From Manduca sexta (lineage: Eukaryota; Arthropoda; Insecta; Lepidoptera; Sphingidae): a stretch of 64,000 bases of DNA. A model generated the notes under the pieces. The model worked only from the letters and a program-made list of their open reading frames with translations. It had not been told where the DNA came from and did not search any database. Below are positions 9,424-21,180 of the stretch, piece by piece. Location of the stretch: positions 3,207,116 to 3,271,115 of the forward strand of contig NC_051121.1 in NCBI RefSeq assembly GCF_014839805.1, in the 5' to 3' direction. Both the position numbers and the translations under genes were made by a program. Every line of letters begins with the position of its first letter. Position 1 is the first letter of the stretch.

Positions 9424-10984
9424 TGCAAATGGTATTATTACGGGTTTGGGAGGAGAACACTGTATGAAATCGAGATACATGGTTACAATCACAATAAGAT
9501 CAAGAGTCGACACAAACTTTGAACTGCAAATTGAAGCCTACGTGTTGAAAAATATTACGTCATGTCTGCCTGAAAGGAAATTAGAGCCATTTGATTGGAT
9601 AGAAATAAATGGTTTATATTTGGCAGATCCGGAGTTCAACATTCCGAACAAAATTGATATGTTGTTTGGAGCCAATGTGTACAGCCACATACTAAAAGAA
9701 GGCATGAAGAGGAGTCCAAACGGAAACTTTATTGCTCAAAGTACGAAGCTCGGATGGATAATATCAGGCACTGTCAATGAGAGGTCAAGCGAAGATAAAG
9801 AAAATTCGAACGTTATTTCAGTATTGCATACTAGAGCAGAAGAAGACATTTTAAAGAAATTTTGGGAATTAGAGGAACAATTACCAAGATCAACATGGTC
9901 AGAAGAAGAACAAGCCTGTGAAGAGATTTTCAAAAGGACAACAAATAGAACACCGGAAGGGCGATATATTGTAAATTTACCCTTCCGAGAAGATTTTGCC
10001 CAATGTCAAAACAATGGATCATTGGAGATAGCAATAGCTAAGTTCAAATCATTGGAAAAAAGACTCTCGAAAGACTTGGAACTCAAGGCCAGTTATAAGG
10101 AAGTGATTAACGAATATTTACAACTAGGGCACATGCGAACAGTTGAAGAAAAGGACGAAAAGGCACACGAAGCAGTATATTTACCCCATCATGCTGTTGT
10201 ACGAATGGATAAATCAACCTCAAAGGTTCGAGTAGTATTTAATGCTTCCAGCAAGAATAAGCGAGGGGTTTCATTAAACGATTGTTTAATGGTAGGTCCT
10301 AAATTGCAGCCAGATTTAAGACATTTAGTTTTTCGATGGAGAATCTATCCAATTGTTATGGTGGCGGACATTGTCAAAATGTATCGTCAAGTTCGGATAG
10401 CAGAACAAGATGCTAAATTTCAACGCATTGTGTGGCGCGATAATCCTGAAGATAAAATTAAGGAATTTGAATTAATGACAGTCACATTTGGTACCGCTTC
10501 AGCACCTTACTTAGCGGTTAGGGCATTACAACAATTAAGTGATGATGAAGCAAAGGATTACCCAATAGCCGCACCACAAGTAAAAGAATCATTCTACATG
10601 GATGACTTAATGACTGGATGTTTTGACACTAAGGAAGGAGCCTCACTTTATAAAGAGATGAACGATTTACTTTTAAGAGGTGGATTTCAGCTACAAAAAT
10701 GGAACAGTAACAATGGAGAATTATTGTCATACTTCCTAACACAAAGTAATAAACAAGAGTTATATGGGCAGAAAGACAATATAGAAAAGAACACAGAAAA
10801 GTTCAGTAAAGAAATTAAAATAGACGACATTACGAAAATATTAGGTCTTACATGGGACCGTTGCGAAGATAATTTTAGATATTCTGTGAATTTACCCAAG
10901 AAGAGTGAACCAGAAACAAAAGGTCAATTATGTCTACAATCGCCCGATTATATGACCCACTGGGATGGATTGCACCGAGTGTGA
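9374..10984 (+). pseudogene. pol: reverse transcriptase segment of pol (frame-disrupted)
   Basis: The open frame runs for 536 codons in the second forward frame. True homology begins around 9424, because the first ~17 codons are the out-of-frame protease end. RT palm motifs: VMVADIVKMY with the first catalytic Asp at residue 332, and FYMDDLMTG with Tyr-Met-Asp-Asp at residues 408-411 (codons from 10595). Upstream lie HHAVVR and VRVVFNASSK, typical of BEL/Pao RT. The frame is lost at the A4 tract at about 10917-10920, and the last ~22 codons are non-native. Role: copying element RNA into DNA in the particle. Confidence 0.88.
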
Positions 10985-12387
10985 TAGTTGCAAAAATCTT
11001 TATTCAAAAGTTATGGTTGGCAGGTGTCGATTGGGACGAACCCATTTCAGCAGATTTAAAGGAAAGTTGGGACGATTATCGAAGTCAGTTACCAAAATTA
11101 TCTGAAGTTCGTATTCCACGATGGTTACATATAAAGAAAGATACTGCTGACATAGAACTCCATGGATTTTGTGACGCATCAAAATTAGCGTATGCTGCTG
11201 TGATTTATGTAAGAATAGTAGATGATGATGGCAAGATACATGTCTCATTGTTAACATCCAGAACAAGAGTTGCGCCGATCAAGCAAGTTAGCATTCCACG
11301 CTTAGAGCTATGTGGTGCAGTACTGCTAGCAAAATTGTTAGCCGAAGCAGCTGAAATACTAAGAATAAAGAAGAATAAGATAAGGGCATGGACTGATTCA
11401 ACAGTAGTTCTTGCATGGCTAAGTAGCCACCCCAGTAGATGGAAGACCTTCGTAGCAAATCGAGTCTCCGAGATATTAACAACACTAGACTCGTCTCAAT
11501 GGTATCATGTGTCATCCAAAGAAAATCCTGCAGATTGTGCTTCAAGAGGAGTTCAACCGGCCTCGTTACCAGAGAATACGCTTTGGTTTTCAGGTCCTTC
11601 ACTTCTTAAAGAAAAGATGATAATATACAAAAGACCAAACGATCTAAAAGTTGATCTGGAAGAAGCTATAAAGGTACATCTTAATAAAACTGAAGATGAT
11701 AGCATTATACAACGATATTCATCATTACAGAGGTTGATACGAGTCATAGCATACTGTCGACGGTTTTATAAAAGAAAAGAATACAATAAATTAGACTTAA
11801 GCAAAACCGAGATAGACGAAGCGTTATTGTGTTGCATACGAAAAGTTCAGAAGCAGGAATTTTGGGAAGAATATACGCAACTGCAAAAGAACAATAAAGA
11901 GTTCAAGTTAAAAGGAAGCAAGATAAGTGCATTAGGTCCCTATCTCGATGAAAAGGGATTAATCAGAGCTACAGGAAGGTTAGAAAAGTCACAATTAGAT
12001 GAACAAACGAAACACCCTATAATTTTACCTCACAACTCACATTTGACAAATTTGATAGTGGCAGATGCTCATAAGGCTACGTTACATGGAGGTATTCAAC
12101 TAACAATAAATTATTTAAGGACAGCTTATTGGATTATAAAAGCAAAAGGTATTGTCAAGCAACACATAAATAAGTGTGTAAAGTGTGTCCGACAAAATGC
12201 AAAAATTCGAACGCAGTTTATGGGATCTTTACCATCAGTTCGTTGTACTCCAGCTAGAGCATTTAGTAACAGCGGAGTAGACTACGCGGGACCCATCAAT
12301 ATAAGAACAAGTAAAGGAAGAGAAATCATTCCTACAAAGGTTATATTTGTCTATTTGTATGTATGTCCACACGTGCTATACACTTAG
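10918..12387 (+). pseudogene. pol: RT thumb, RNase H and integrase N-terminal segment of pol
   Basis: First forward frame; an internal ATG is at 10930. Counting from that ATG: STIARLYDPLGW is the RT-connection signature. RNase H motifs are FCDAS (D82), PRLELCGA (E126), WTDSTVV (D156) and NPADCASRG (D202). The integrase zinc region has H381, H386, C416 and C419, and the first core Asp is D451 in VDYAGPI. The native frame is lost at about 12321-12326 (GAGAAATC) by a -1 change, after which the printed frame runs to a stop at 12385-12387. Confidence 0.87.
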
Positions 12388-12935
12388 AATTAGTTAGCGA
12401 CATGAGTACTCAAGCATTTTTAGCAGCCTTCAGAAGGTTCGTGTCCAGGCGCGGTCATTGTTCCCATTTATGGAGTGATAATGGCACAACGTTCGTAGGT
12501 GCCTCCAAGGAACTTAAACAATTAGTTAAGGCAGCTCACAAGTCGGCTGCTGCGGAATTAGCAACCCATGGCACAGAATGGCACTTTATCCCGCCTCACG
12601 CGCCCAACTTTGGAGGTCTTTGGGAAGCGGGCATAAAATCGACAAAATTTCACCTCAAGCGAGTTATTGGTGATTCAATGCTCACGTTTGAAGAAATGAC
12701 CACACTGCTTAACCAAATAGAAGCTTGTTTAAACTCTAGACCAATAACGGTCATGGACAACACCGACGTGATTGAACCTCTTCCATTAACACCAGGACAT
12801 TTTCTAATAGGCGAACCATTAGTTGCAGTGCCTGATCCTAATTATGAAAGTTCGAAGATCAATTCACTTAGTAGATGGCAGTTACTTCAAAAATGTATCA
12901 AAGCTTTTGGCGACGTTGGAGTAATGAATATTTAA
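12327..12935 (+). pseudogene. pol: integrase catalytic core segment of pol
   Basis: Third forward frame, in continuity with the preceding segment after a -1 change. The nominal ATG is at 12363. MSTRAIHLELVSD is the standard BEL/Pao integrase strand. The second catalytic Asp lies in SDNGTTFVGA (D39 from that ATG) and the Glu in GLWEAGIKS (E88). With the Asp in VDYAGPI this completes the DDE triad. The frame is lost at the A5 tract at about 12889-12893, and the stop at 12933-12935 is out of native frame. Confidence 0.87.
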
Positions 12936-13177
12936 CAAATCTCTTACACAGATATAAATGGACTAACAAAGTCCCAGAACCAAACATAGGAGATATAGTA
13001 CTAATTAAGGAAGACGACTTACCACCTAGTCGATGGTTGTTAGGTCGAATACTAGAAAACACCCAGGGCAAGATCAAATTACTCGTGTGGTTACATTACG
13101 CACCAAGTCGTCAATCATCAAACGACCTACGTCCAAACTATGTATTTTACCTGCTAATGAGTGACTGTTATTACTAA
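12875..13177 (+). pseudogene. pol: integrase C-terminal (DUF5641-like) segment of pol
   Basis: Second forward frame from about 12894 to 13070. It contains YQSFWRRWSNEYL and GDIVLIKEDDLPPSRWLLGRI, the DUF5641-type tail of BEL/Pao integrases. At 13070-13072 (GCAAGATC) the homologous frame moves by -1 to the first forward frame, where a typical KRPTSKLCILP-like ending reaches TGA at 13162-13164. The printed stop at 13175-13177 is therefore secondary. Confidence 0.83.
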
Positions 13178-13405
13178 GTTAGAATTATTTGTAATTAGAT
13201 AATAAGTATTAGTTAAGGTTTTCTGTATTTGTAACCAAATCAATGCTAATTTAGTTGTCATTAAGTTAAGTTTATTTAGGATATTGTCATTCGCTCATTG
13301 ATAAGTACAAATGTAATGTAGTACATTTATATTGCCATGGTGGGCGGAGTCCAACATTTGAATTGTGAAGACCATTTCGTCACTAAATGGTCTTGGTGGG
13401 CGGCA
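13165..13405 (+). other. BEL 3' untranslated region with polypurine tract
   Basis: GGTGGGCGGCA directly abuts the 3' LTR and is the likely plus-strand primer. A near-copy, GGTGGGCGGAG, lies about 55 bp upstream (13340-13350). No env-like frame. Confidence 0.7.
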
Positions 13406-13840
13406 TGTTCAAAGATCAATTAATAAAATAGACAATTTAATCCATCGAAAACTAAAAGATGGCGTTGTAATAAGTAATGACGTACGGTAGTTATAAATTA
13501 GGGCAATAGATGGCGCTGTACAATTTCTTTAATTTTGTACATCGCGATGTCAAGATTCTCCGACCCATATGTATAAGGGTTGGGGAATCATGCCTCGTCA
13601 GTTCGGGAATCCAAAGCAACCATGTAAATCAGAGCGAGTAGTGAAGGAAGAACAGTGCGTATAAGTGCATCAGAGCGAGTAAGGTATAGAGGTAAACAAG
13701 TGCAACTTCTTAGTAATTATAAACTGTAGACTGTAGTGTTACTAGTGCTAATAATAAATATTGGTTTTATGTGAAAGAGTGTATTTATTGTGTGAACCCG
13801 GACTCTTAGCACACACACTACACCAGAGCACCCCCAAACA
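13406..13840 (+). repeat. 3' LTR of the BEL/Pao element (435 bp)
   Basis: Same as the 5' LTR with one additional C in the C tract at 13831-13835. It supplies AATAAA at 13753-13758. Followed by the target-duplication copy CTACC. Confidence 0.95.
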
Positions 13841-13845
13841 CTACC

Positions 13846-14355
13846 CTTATGGGATAAAGGCGTGATACTATGTGTGTATGTAAGTATGTATATATGACAC
13901 TTAAACTGGAGCACCACTGCACGTATAAGCAGTATTCTGTTCGGCGTGAATAGATATTGTGGTTGTATTTAAAACAATTTCACATACAACAGATCTACAT
14001 TTGAAATACTCCCGTAACAACGATGCGAAAGGCCTTTGTTTGCAATTTTACAATCCTCTTAAAACGCGCCACGATCTGAAAATAAGATAACTCCACGGCC
14101 ATTCATCATTTGCCCACATACAGCTCTTATTTCAATGTCTGCGCGTCCCCGAAGCTATTTATATGCTAATTTTAAACTGTAATAAATGACTGGTATCTGA
14201 GCTGCAACGTTTGACGGAGTCTTATGTTGTGCTGGTGCGACGAGACTAGATGTGCATAGATTTGGTTGTTATTTATGAAAAATGAACACAATTATTTCGT
14301 TTTTATTTTATCGTGTTTGTATTAAGCCTACTTCTTAGTGGGTGTATACGAGTCA
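13846..14355. other. SINE-tail-like flank, then unique DNA
   Basis: Positions 13841-13880 read like the end of the SINE family B tail (GGGATAAAGGCGTGA then TG-rich DNA) and would have joined 7105-7118 before the BEL insertion. The remainder is unique and shows no gene. Confidence 0.45.
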
Positions 14356-14674
14356 TTTTGACATTGCGTTACTAAATTAAACCATATGCCTATTTTTTTG
14401 AGAATAATAGTTTACAATAAGTTACACGAACCGTAGATGTAAAAAAAAAGTAAGCTTCGAACGAAATAAATATTAATGAAAAATAATTTAAATATTTCCG
14501 CCCTAATGCTACTACTATTCTAAGAATTCGTCGCAACAGCAAGATTACACTTTCAGTGAGAAATACATTCACGCAAACGCCATATTCACACTAAACTACA
14601 AATGGACCAGAAAAATGAAACCAAGATTTTAGATGCTAACATTCGTTATTCATGGATGATTTTGATATGTCAAA
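14356..14674. mobile_element. MITE family TTGACATTGCG, copy 1
   Basis: Begins TTTTGACATTGCGTTACTAA. The interior (CGCCCTAATGC, GAGAAATACATTC, ATTCGTTATTCATGG) follows the reverse complement of the copy at 53895-54217 in order. The far end is degraded to GATATGTCAAAA. Confidence 0.55.
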
Positions 14675-14731
14675 ATGGGCTGTACACTTAATTAATAGGC
14701 ACTACTATTACTCGAGCACAGTGATAAAGAG

Positions 14732-14924
14732 TTTTCTACTCAGTATCAGCCCGAACCCTTGAATTTGTGCCTGATATGGCACAAATTCAAGGCTTCGCGC
14801 ATATTGGCTCACCACCTATTACACATAATTTACTGGAATACACAACACGAAAGTTGGGTGTATCAGTTAAACCTCTGCCTGCCCTTTTGGGGATAAAAGA
14901 CGTGAGAGAGTGTGTTTTTCTCTT
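14732..14924 (+). mobile_element. SINE family B remnant with a perfect internal hairpin
   Basis: Contains CTCAGTATCAGCCCGAA, GAATTTGTGCC and the tail CTCTGCCTGCCCTTTTGGGG then ATAAAAGACGTGAG, but no tRNA head. At 14757-14771 and 14778-14792 lie 15-bp perfectly complementary arms with a 6-nt loop. The right arm is absent from other copies of this SINE. Confidence 0.6.
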
Positions 14925-16220
14925 CCGTTTAATTCTTTTGAAGGAAAAAAATTACAAGCTAATTTCCATAAACAATTGTGACGTCATGCCCCCATCAATC
15001 AGAACTGAAAGACCTAAACATCGAAGCTAACCTATGACCCGACACGCTCAACTAAATGTTATAAAGCCAACTCTGAGTCAACACAAGTTAATTTGTTTCG
15101 AAAGTCACATTGATTCATCGCATTTATCTCGATAAATATTCGCCGGAGTTGTCAGATAATATCGCGAAGTTATCAAGATGGGCACGAACTCCGCTCTACA
15201 ATTTTACATACTTCATTGAATTTATTGTTGTTTATTGAACACTTCACTTCATATTTCATTTCAATAAGTAATGTAAACAAATTTACTTAATATTTGTAAA
15301 ACAGTTTGTGTATGAAAACGCTTAATCCGTTCATCTTTTTAAATGTAATCTAAATCGCTTTTGACCTTGAAATTTATACAAAAACTAATTTATGATATAA
15401 TAAGTTTTTCTTGGTTTAATACGTACTATTTAAATATGTGTTGTAATTCTATAAGTTAATTTTAAAAGACTAGAATACCCGCTACAATTGTGTCCATCGT
15501 TTGTACTTCTAAATTATATCTGGCAATCCCTGAAACTACTACAAATATAAAAAAATTACCAATAAAATAAAACTCTGAATGCTCTAGACATTTTACACAA
15601 GAAAATCTGCGAGTCAACCTAAACAAATTTTAATTTGAAACGTAAGAAATTTCAATCTACCTCAATCCATTTCTACTCGTTTAAATTATAAAGAGTATGT
15701 AAATATCAAAGATATCAAGTAATACGAGCAAATAAGAGTTTATTACGTGTATTGACGTCGGAAGCCATTACTGGTCCTCCGAGCCGGATTTATTCAGAGC
15801 TTACGCGCGTCGCTATTCTGATAAATGTTCATTTATACAGTTTACATAGTCGAAACGATTTTTTTATTTAAAATATGAATTTAATCTGACGTATTTTACT
15901 TTTAGTAAATGGTTTTGTCTACGGATTTCAGTCTACCTGTAAAGTTTGAAAGAGAACTAATCAATTTAAAATAAAATATTCAGTGTGACGTTTCTAGAGT
16001 ATTTTTTTAAAGTGTAGAAAAAAATTACAATTTGTTTACTAGTTTCACACTTTAAAGACTTGCGATGTTTTCTTCTGATTTATTTTACTCAATCGTCCCA
16101 AAGAATATTATCATAATGATCTTATTATCAACAATTCTGATCAACTTACGAGAATTTATAATAACAAAACTCTTGTACGTTAATTTGTTTTATTTTCATC
16201 ATTTTCTTTTTCAATCACTA
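14925..16220. other. no gene seen
   Basis: About 1.3 kb of AT-rich unique DNA with only short chance frames and no recognisable repeat. Confidence 0.4.
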
Positions 16221-16368
16221 TTCTGCGGTCTCGGATTCAAATACCTGGTCGAGCAAAGTGATATTGGGTATTCTGACCAACAGTAGGCTGGAAATCAGAA
16301 TTTGTTATTGATAAGACGATAGAATCACTCTCTAGCACATCATAGGACGGAATACTCTTGGGGAAAAC
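16221..16368 (+). repeat. diverged SINE family B remnant
   Basis: B-box-like GATTCAAATACC, then GGTCGAGCAAAGTGATATTG, CACATCATAGGACGGAATAC and CTTGGGGAAAA follow the order of the full copies at 36135 and 46338. Poorly conserved. Confidence 0.45.
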
Positions 16369-16386
16369 TGTTTATTTATTAGGCAT

Positions 16387-16615
16387 GGCATAGTGACCTC
16401 ACTGCACCTGATGGTAAGTGAAGGGGGTACAATAGAATGTCGAATGCCGAGAGACGATTGCCCCTCGACAGTCAACACAATTATGCCGGCCTGTTGGAAC
16501 TGGATACACGCAAGCTGACCCCAGAACGCGACTTACGTGGGGCACTATGGCAGGTTCTAAAACTTTGTGTACGGTGGTCGCTATCCAGGCGGATATAAAA
16601 TATATCCTGCCACCT
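16387..16615 (-). repeat. interspersed repeat family F
   Basis: The reverse complement carries the family phrases: AGGATATATTTTATATCCGC, ATAGCGACCACCGTACAC, GCCGGCATAATTGTGTTGAC and CTTACCATCAGGTGCAG. Nearly complete copy. Confidence 0.65.
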
Positions 16616-17135
16616 CCATGGGATAATCTGGTTGCACTCTCTACCCACCCTCCCTTACCCTTTCTGGGGTAATGGCGTGATGTGTCACTATTGGTTTTTT
16701 GTGTCGTTTAATAATTTTATTTTCACTTTTTTAACACCTAATATTAAATCACTCATGTTGTGTACATCTATTATTACGGATGCAATAAAAATGTAACCAT
16801 ATGTACATGTATATTTATGTTTATTTTACATTGTACTCTCTAATGTTCATAAATAAACGTGTGTTGAGTCTTTCATTATTATTTCCAACAGTAGACTTAA
16901 TAAAATCTAGTTACATACCAGAATACAGTTCGCGTTCGTATCTTGAGTGTCGTGGAGTGCGGCACACTAATTTGCACTCAACAACGACCGCAAGCGATCG
17001 ACGCGAAACGCATTAAAAATTCAAGATTGATATTAAACGTTGGTGTAAAAATTAAATGTACACCTTACGTGTATTTTCAAGTATTAGTGTGAATATATCT
17101 GTTATTATTATTATAGGGTGAATATATTTGTTATT
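16616..17135. other. no gene seen
   Basis: AT-rich unique DNA. The 71-codon frame at 16801-17016 has no family resemblance. Confidence 0.4.
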
Positions 17136-17445
17136 ACTGGTGGTAGGTTTCTCATATGTAAGAGTCCGCCTGGGTAGGTTACACCGCAATGTCTATTTCT
17201 GTCGCCAAACTGCTGTATGTAGTCATTGTTGTGTTCCGATTTGAAGGACATTGTAGCCAGTGTAACTGCTGGACATAATAAGACTTAACATCTCATGTGT
17301 CAAGATGGCGAGCGCAGTGGAATACCAAACAATACTTTGTAATTGGTGTTAAATGGTGTTTCTACTGTTTATGGCGGGTTATATCGCTTACCATCAGACG
17401 AACGGCAAACTCGTCTTGTCATTCAAATCAATAAAAAGAAAATAA
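17136..17445 (+). repeat. interspersed repeat family D, near full length
   Basis: CTGGTGGTAGGTTTCTCATA head, CGCAATGTCTATTTCTG, GTGTTCCGATTTGAAGGACA, then ACTTAACATCTCATGTGTCA, CGCTTACCATCAGACGAACG and a tail TCATTCAAATCAATAAAAAG. About 310 bp. Confidence 0.7.
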
Positions 17446-19377
17446 ATGTAAATGAATTTAACTAGTTTAATTACTAATTACCATTTTATATCTCAAGATG
17501 ACGAAGACAGTGCAGAGCTACATAGAGCTATGTAATTAAAAGTTGTAAGTATTACTGTTCACGGCGATTACCATTATGGGGCTTGCGTATCTAGATATTT
17601 AGTTGTACATATAAGGTTCAGAATGGTTAATACATTTTATGAATATTACAATATAATCATTAATGGACCAGATCATTATTTTTTCATTTAATTTATTCAG
17701 TAGTAATACCATCGGTTTACCACTATATCCTTACTAATACAATGAGTTTTCTTATACTAGGTAATAAACCTTTACAGGTGTATACAACATTATTTACAAA
17801 ATTTTACAATCGCTAGACTGACAACAAATGGCGAATTTGAAAACGAATTTAAAGATAAAAAATCATTAAAAGAAAGAACTTTTTTGATACCTTAAAATTA
17901 TTTAATAATGGTCTTTAAAAATTCAATTTGCGTAAATTACGTACACGTTTGGTATTTATAACACTGTAAATTTCGTACTAAACTTAAAATTTTATACACA
18001 ACCTTATTAATGTAGCTTTAAAATGTTTTATGAATATAATATTCGGTTTCTACGCCTTTACTATAGCTCTGGGGCATGATTCTCTACGACAATGTCGAAC
18101 TTGTAACACGGCGTGTTTCGTTAACTTCGTGTTATGACTGTGTAAGAGTATTCTGGATGCTAATTTGACATTTCATAAACACGATGAGGTGTGACACATC
18201 CGCCTTATGGGCATGTTACGAATTATCAAAATAACGTGCGGCAATCCAGCGCGTCTATGCGCGTTTAGACAAATTAATTATTTAGATACAACGACTGTAT
18301 AATTTCTATTGACGATAGTATCCTCTTTACATCGTGAAAACTCAAATATAATATTCTACCTTATCAGAAACAAAACAAACATAAATCCTAAATGATCGAA
18401 TTAATATTCAAACCTATGTTTTGTATCTTGATAGTCAAATTTGTGTTATGGGCTCAGCGGTGAAAAATAAGCTACTTTACTACTGGCAACCCGACTTTTG
18501 ACAACAATTGAGGTCAATCAAGTTTATTTTTATTACTTCGATGTAATATTTCTATTAGTAAATAGATAGGCAAACAAATATAAAACACTAATGAAGGTAT
18601 CTTTTTAAACAATGTTTTCTTAATTATGTACATTACAATTAATACTATGTAGTTTCTTTGTGGTGAAAGTTTTGTACCTATAAAGTTTGATAACAATAAA
18701 GATTATTGAAGAAATTTTTACTAGTTATACATTATTGTTGTTATAAGTAATTGGTAGACGTCTTAATCAAGGGCTTAGCCAGCTTTAAATTAAATATCAA
18801 AATCTTCAAAATGTGAATATCGATCCAGGGAAACAAAGCAAAAATTTCATGTAGGTAATCCCAATCATTTTAAACAATTACATACAAAAGTATGTAATCA
18901 TGTTGAATCTAAAATTGTTTGTACAAACACTTCCTTTTTTATTTTAGGAGACCAAAGGCATCTTACATTGAATACTAATGTTAACAAAACTCATAATATC
19001 AAATGTAGTAATAAAATTATTTACTTTTACAGGATAGTGAATGTAATGCAAGATATTCCAAATAAATAATAGTAAAATATACTCAGTTTTAACAACACAT
19101 TATCTTTGTTTTATTTTTTATTTGTTGTTCAGTCTTAGATAACATAAATAAAATTTCTATACATGAGTTTGAATGTTTGTTAATTAATCAGTTTCACCTT
19201 AATAACTAAATGAATGTGTATGAAATATGGTACTCAGACAGTGAGCTGTGGATTGAATAGAGTACTTTTAGTCCAAAAAGATTAATGCCGGTTGAGCGGC
19301 TAAAAGAAGTTACTAGGTAATATAGCTATACATTTTTAAAAATAACGTTTAATAGGCAATATACACTTATTTTAATT
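17446..19377. other. no gene or clear repeat seen
   Basis: About 1.9 kb of very AT-rich DNA. I find no long frame, no conserved-looking block and no familiar repeat. Confidence 0.4.
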
Positions 19378-19690
19378 ATTGGTGGTAAGTCTGTTATATG
19401 TGACTGTCTGTCTTGATAGTTATAAGGTGTTTACGGCAATGTCTGTTTCTATAGCCAAGTTAAACTGTGTCCATGCACTGATGTGTACCAGTTTAGAGGA
19501 AATTGTAACTAGCGTAATTACTTTATAAGACCTAAAATCTTTGTCTCATTCTGAAAACCTACTGTGGAACGTCACATAGTGCTTTGCAATTCAAAGTTCC
19601 GGATGGCATTGTAACTGTTTATGGGCGGTCGTATCGCTTATCATCAGATAAACGGCATCCTCGTCACATTATTTAACTAAATAAAAAAAT
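19378..19690 (+). repeat. interspersed repeat family D, old diverged copy
   Basis: TTGGTGGTAAGTCTGTTATA head, GCAATGTCTGTTTCTATAGC and CTGTTTATGGGCGGTCGTAT, followed by CGCTTATCATCAGATAAACG, keep the family order with many substitutions. Confidence 0.55.
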
Positions 19691-20729
19691 TGAGTTACTG
19701 CCTTAACGATTTTGCAACAAATTTTATGATGGAAGGTCCGTAGAATTCCTCTTAATATATGTTGTTAGCGCCAATTTAGCACAAACTGCATTAGCACAAC
19801 AGCATTTACTATTACTCATATAACAGCATTCGTGTAAAATCTTCAGTAGCATTAAATATATCAATTCAATTCAATTTTTAAAATGTGGCTTTAGTAAACA
19901 AATCAAGTAAATAAGTCTATGACATTGACATTTGACAATCATTTTGAAGTTATATTTTTCGTTTGAAAACAATCACAGTCTACAGAAATTTCTTTAAATT
20001 ATTTTTATATTCCTTTCATGTTTCTTACATTTAAGTATATACAAAAATGGGATTAAATAAAGTTTGGCAGTGATTTATTCGAGTTACATCATTTAATATC
20101 ACGAATACAAACAAAAAAGCCTTTTCAAAAACCAAAAAATATTAAGCATAGACAACCTATCGTACGGCATACACAATACCTATTTTTCAATTACTCATCG
20201 TGGCGCGTGTATGAAACGCGTTTGTGTTTAGAGCTTGTTTTGACAACACGCGTTTACGGTGTGTTATCGCGAGTAGCATAGGGAATCAACCTACTGAAAG
20301 GAGTGACCGCACGAACGGGAGGCTATTACGTATTTTGATACTAAAATATTTCCTACTTTTATTTAAGGCCCGGGGCTCCGTCAGTGTTGAAATCTGGGAT
20401 AAAAAATACCTTAGAGCACTCAAGAATAAAGGAGCTATCTTTTAATAAAAGAATTTAAAAATGACTTTTTGTAATACAACGATGAGCATGTCGCTCTCCT
20501 GGGCCCTTATTCTGTATGATATTGTAAACGCGTAATGCGGCCGTGTCATGTTATCTTCGAGAAATGTGCGAGGAATGGTATTCTGTAAGCCAAATTTCTA
20601 TAGTCCTAAACATGATGCGTTGTGTTACGTGCTTGTTACGCACTGTCAAAATAACGTGCGGGATAGAGAATAAGGCCCCTGATATATACGACCGGACATA
20701 AACAATAGCAACACCATACATTTTATATT
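19691..20729. other. no gene seen
   Basis: AT-rich unique DNA. A somewhat GC-richer patch lies at about 20160-20400 without a supported frame. Confidence 0.4.
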
Positions 20730-20857
20730 CAAAAACTATCCAACGGTTTTAGATGAAATTTGGTATGCATACGAAACCCTCTCTATCCTGGGAAAAAATA
20801 CGGATCTTTTGTCCCGGAAAACTTTCAAGCAGGCAAAACTGCGAACAAAAGCTAGTA
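20730..20857 (-). repeat. LINE-like remnant
   Basis: Reverse complement: ACTAGCTTTTGTTCGCAG, then TTTTCCGGGACAAAAG, a TATCCTGGGA-like phrase and ATACCAAATTTCATC. Same family as 908-1118. Confidence 0.5.
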
Positions 20858-20956
20858 TGAATATAAAAGTACATAGTCATAGCTTTGACAAACAAATAAA
20901 CACACAACTTTTCATCAGTATAATTTTATTTTATAAAATCAATGTATTATCAATGA

Positions 20957-21048
20957 CATGATTTTGGAAAAGTCAGACGTGTGTGCCTTTGGGTTTTGAC
21001 CTGCGGACATTTGACAGTCTGTTCTACAATCAATTAGGTTATTGCCGC
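20957..21048 (-). repeat. SINE family A head fragment
   Basis: Reverse complement starts GCGGCAATAACCTAATTG and continues through AGGTCAAAACCCAAAGGCAC to TGACTTTTCC. It corresponds to the tRNA-like head only. Confidence 0.5.
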
Positions 21049-21180
21049 ATTTCATTGTACTGCAAGCTTGTATATTCACATGCGTGCAATCAAGTACGTC
21101 GTATTTTAATCGTAACACTGATGTAAATAAACGATAGAGCTTCCGTGTTTTCGTATTTGTGAAAACATTCATGAGAAAAC

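Larger units (their letters stand above)
7119..13840 (+). mobile_element. BEL/Pao LTR retrotransposon, complete structure, 6.7 kb
   Basis: Two LTRs (7119-7552 and 13406-13840) differ by one C in a C tract. The flanking 5-mer CTACC (7114-7118 and 13841-13845) is the target duplication, and 5 bp fits BEL/Pao. Order: 5' LTR, tRNA-Tyr primer site, tandem-repeat leader, gag with DUF1759-like region and zinc knuckles, A17-type aspartic protease, RT with YMDD, RNase H, HHCC-DDE integrase, a DUF5641-like C-terminus, purine tract, 3' LTR. Protease before RT and RNase H before integrase is the BEL/Pao order. No env-like frame lies between pol and the 3' LTR. It landed in a SINE-tail-like sequence: joining the flanks gives CTGCCTACC followed by CTTATGGGATAAAGGCGTGA. 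Coding is interrupted by six -1 frame changes, so as assembled it cannot make an intact polyprotein. Confidence 0.95.

Noticed and set aside
13165..13405. env-like third gene of an endogenous retrovirus
   Set aside because: Only 240 bp lie between pol and the 3' LTR, with no signal peptide or transmembrane frame.
14767..15030. 87-codon plus-strand frame
   Set aside because: Lies in a SINE family B remnant.
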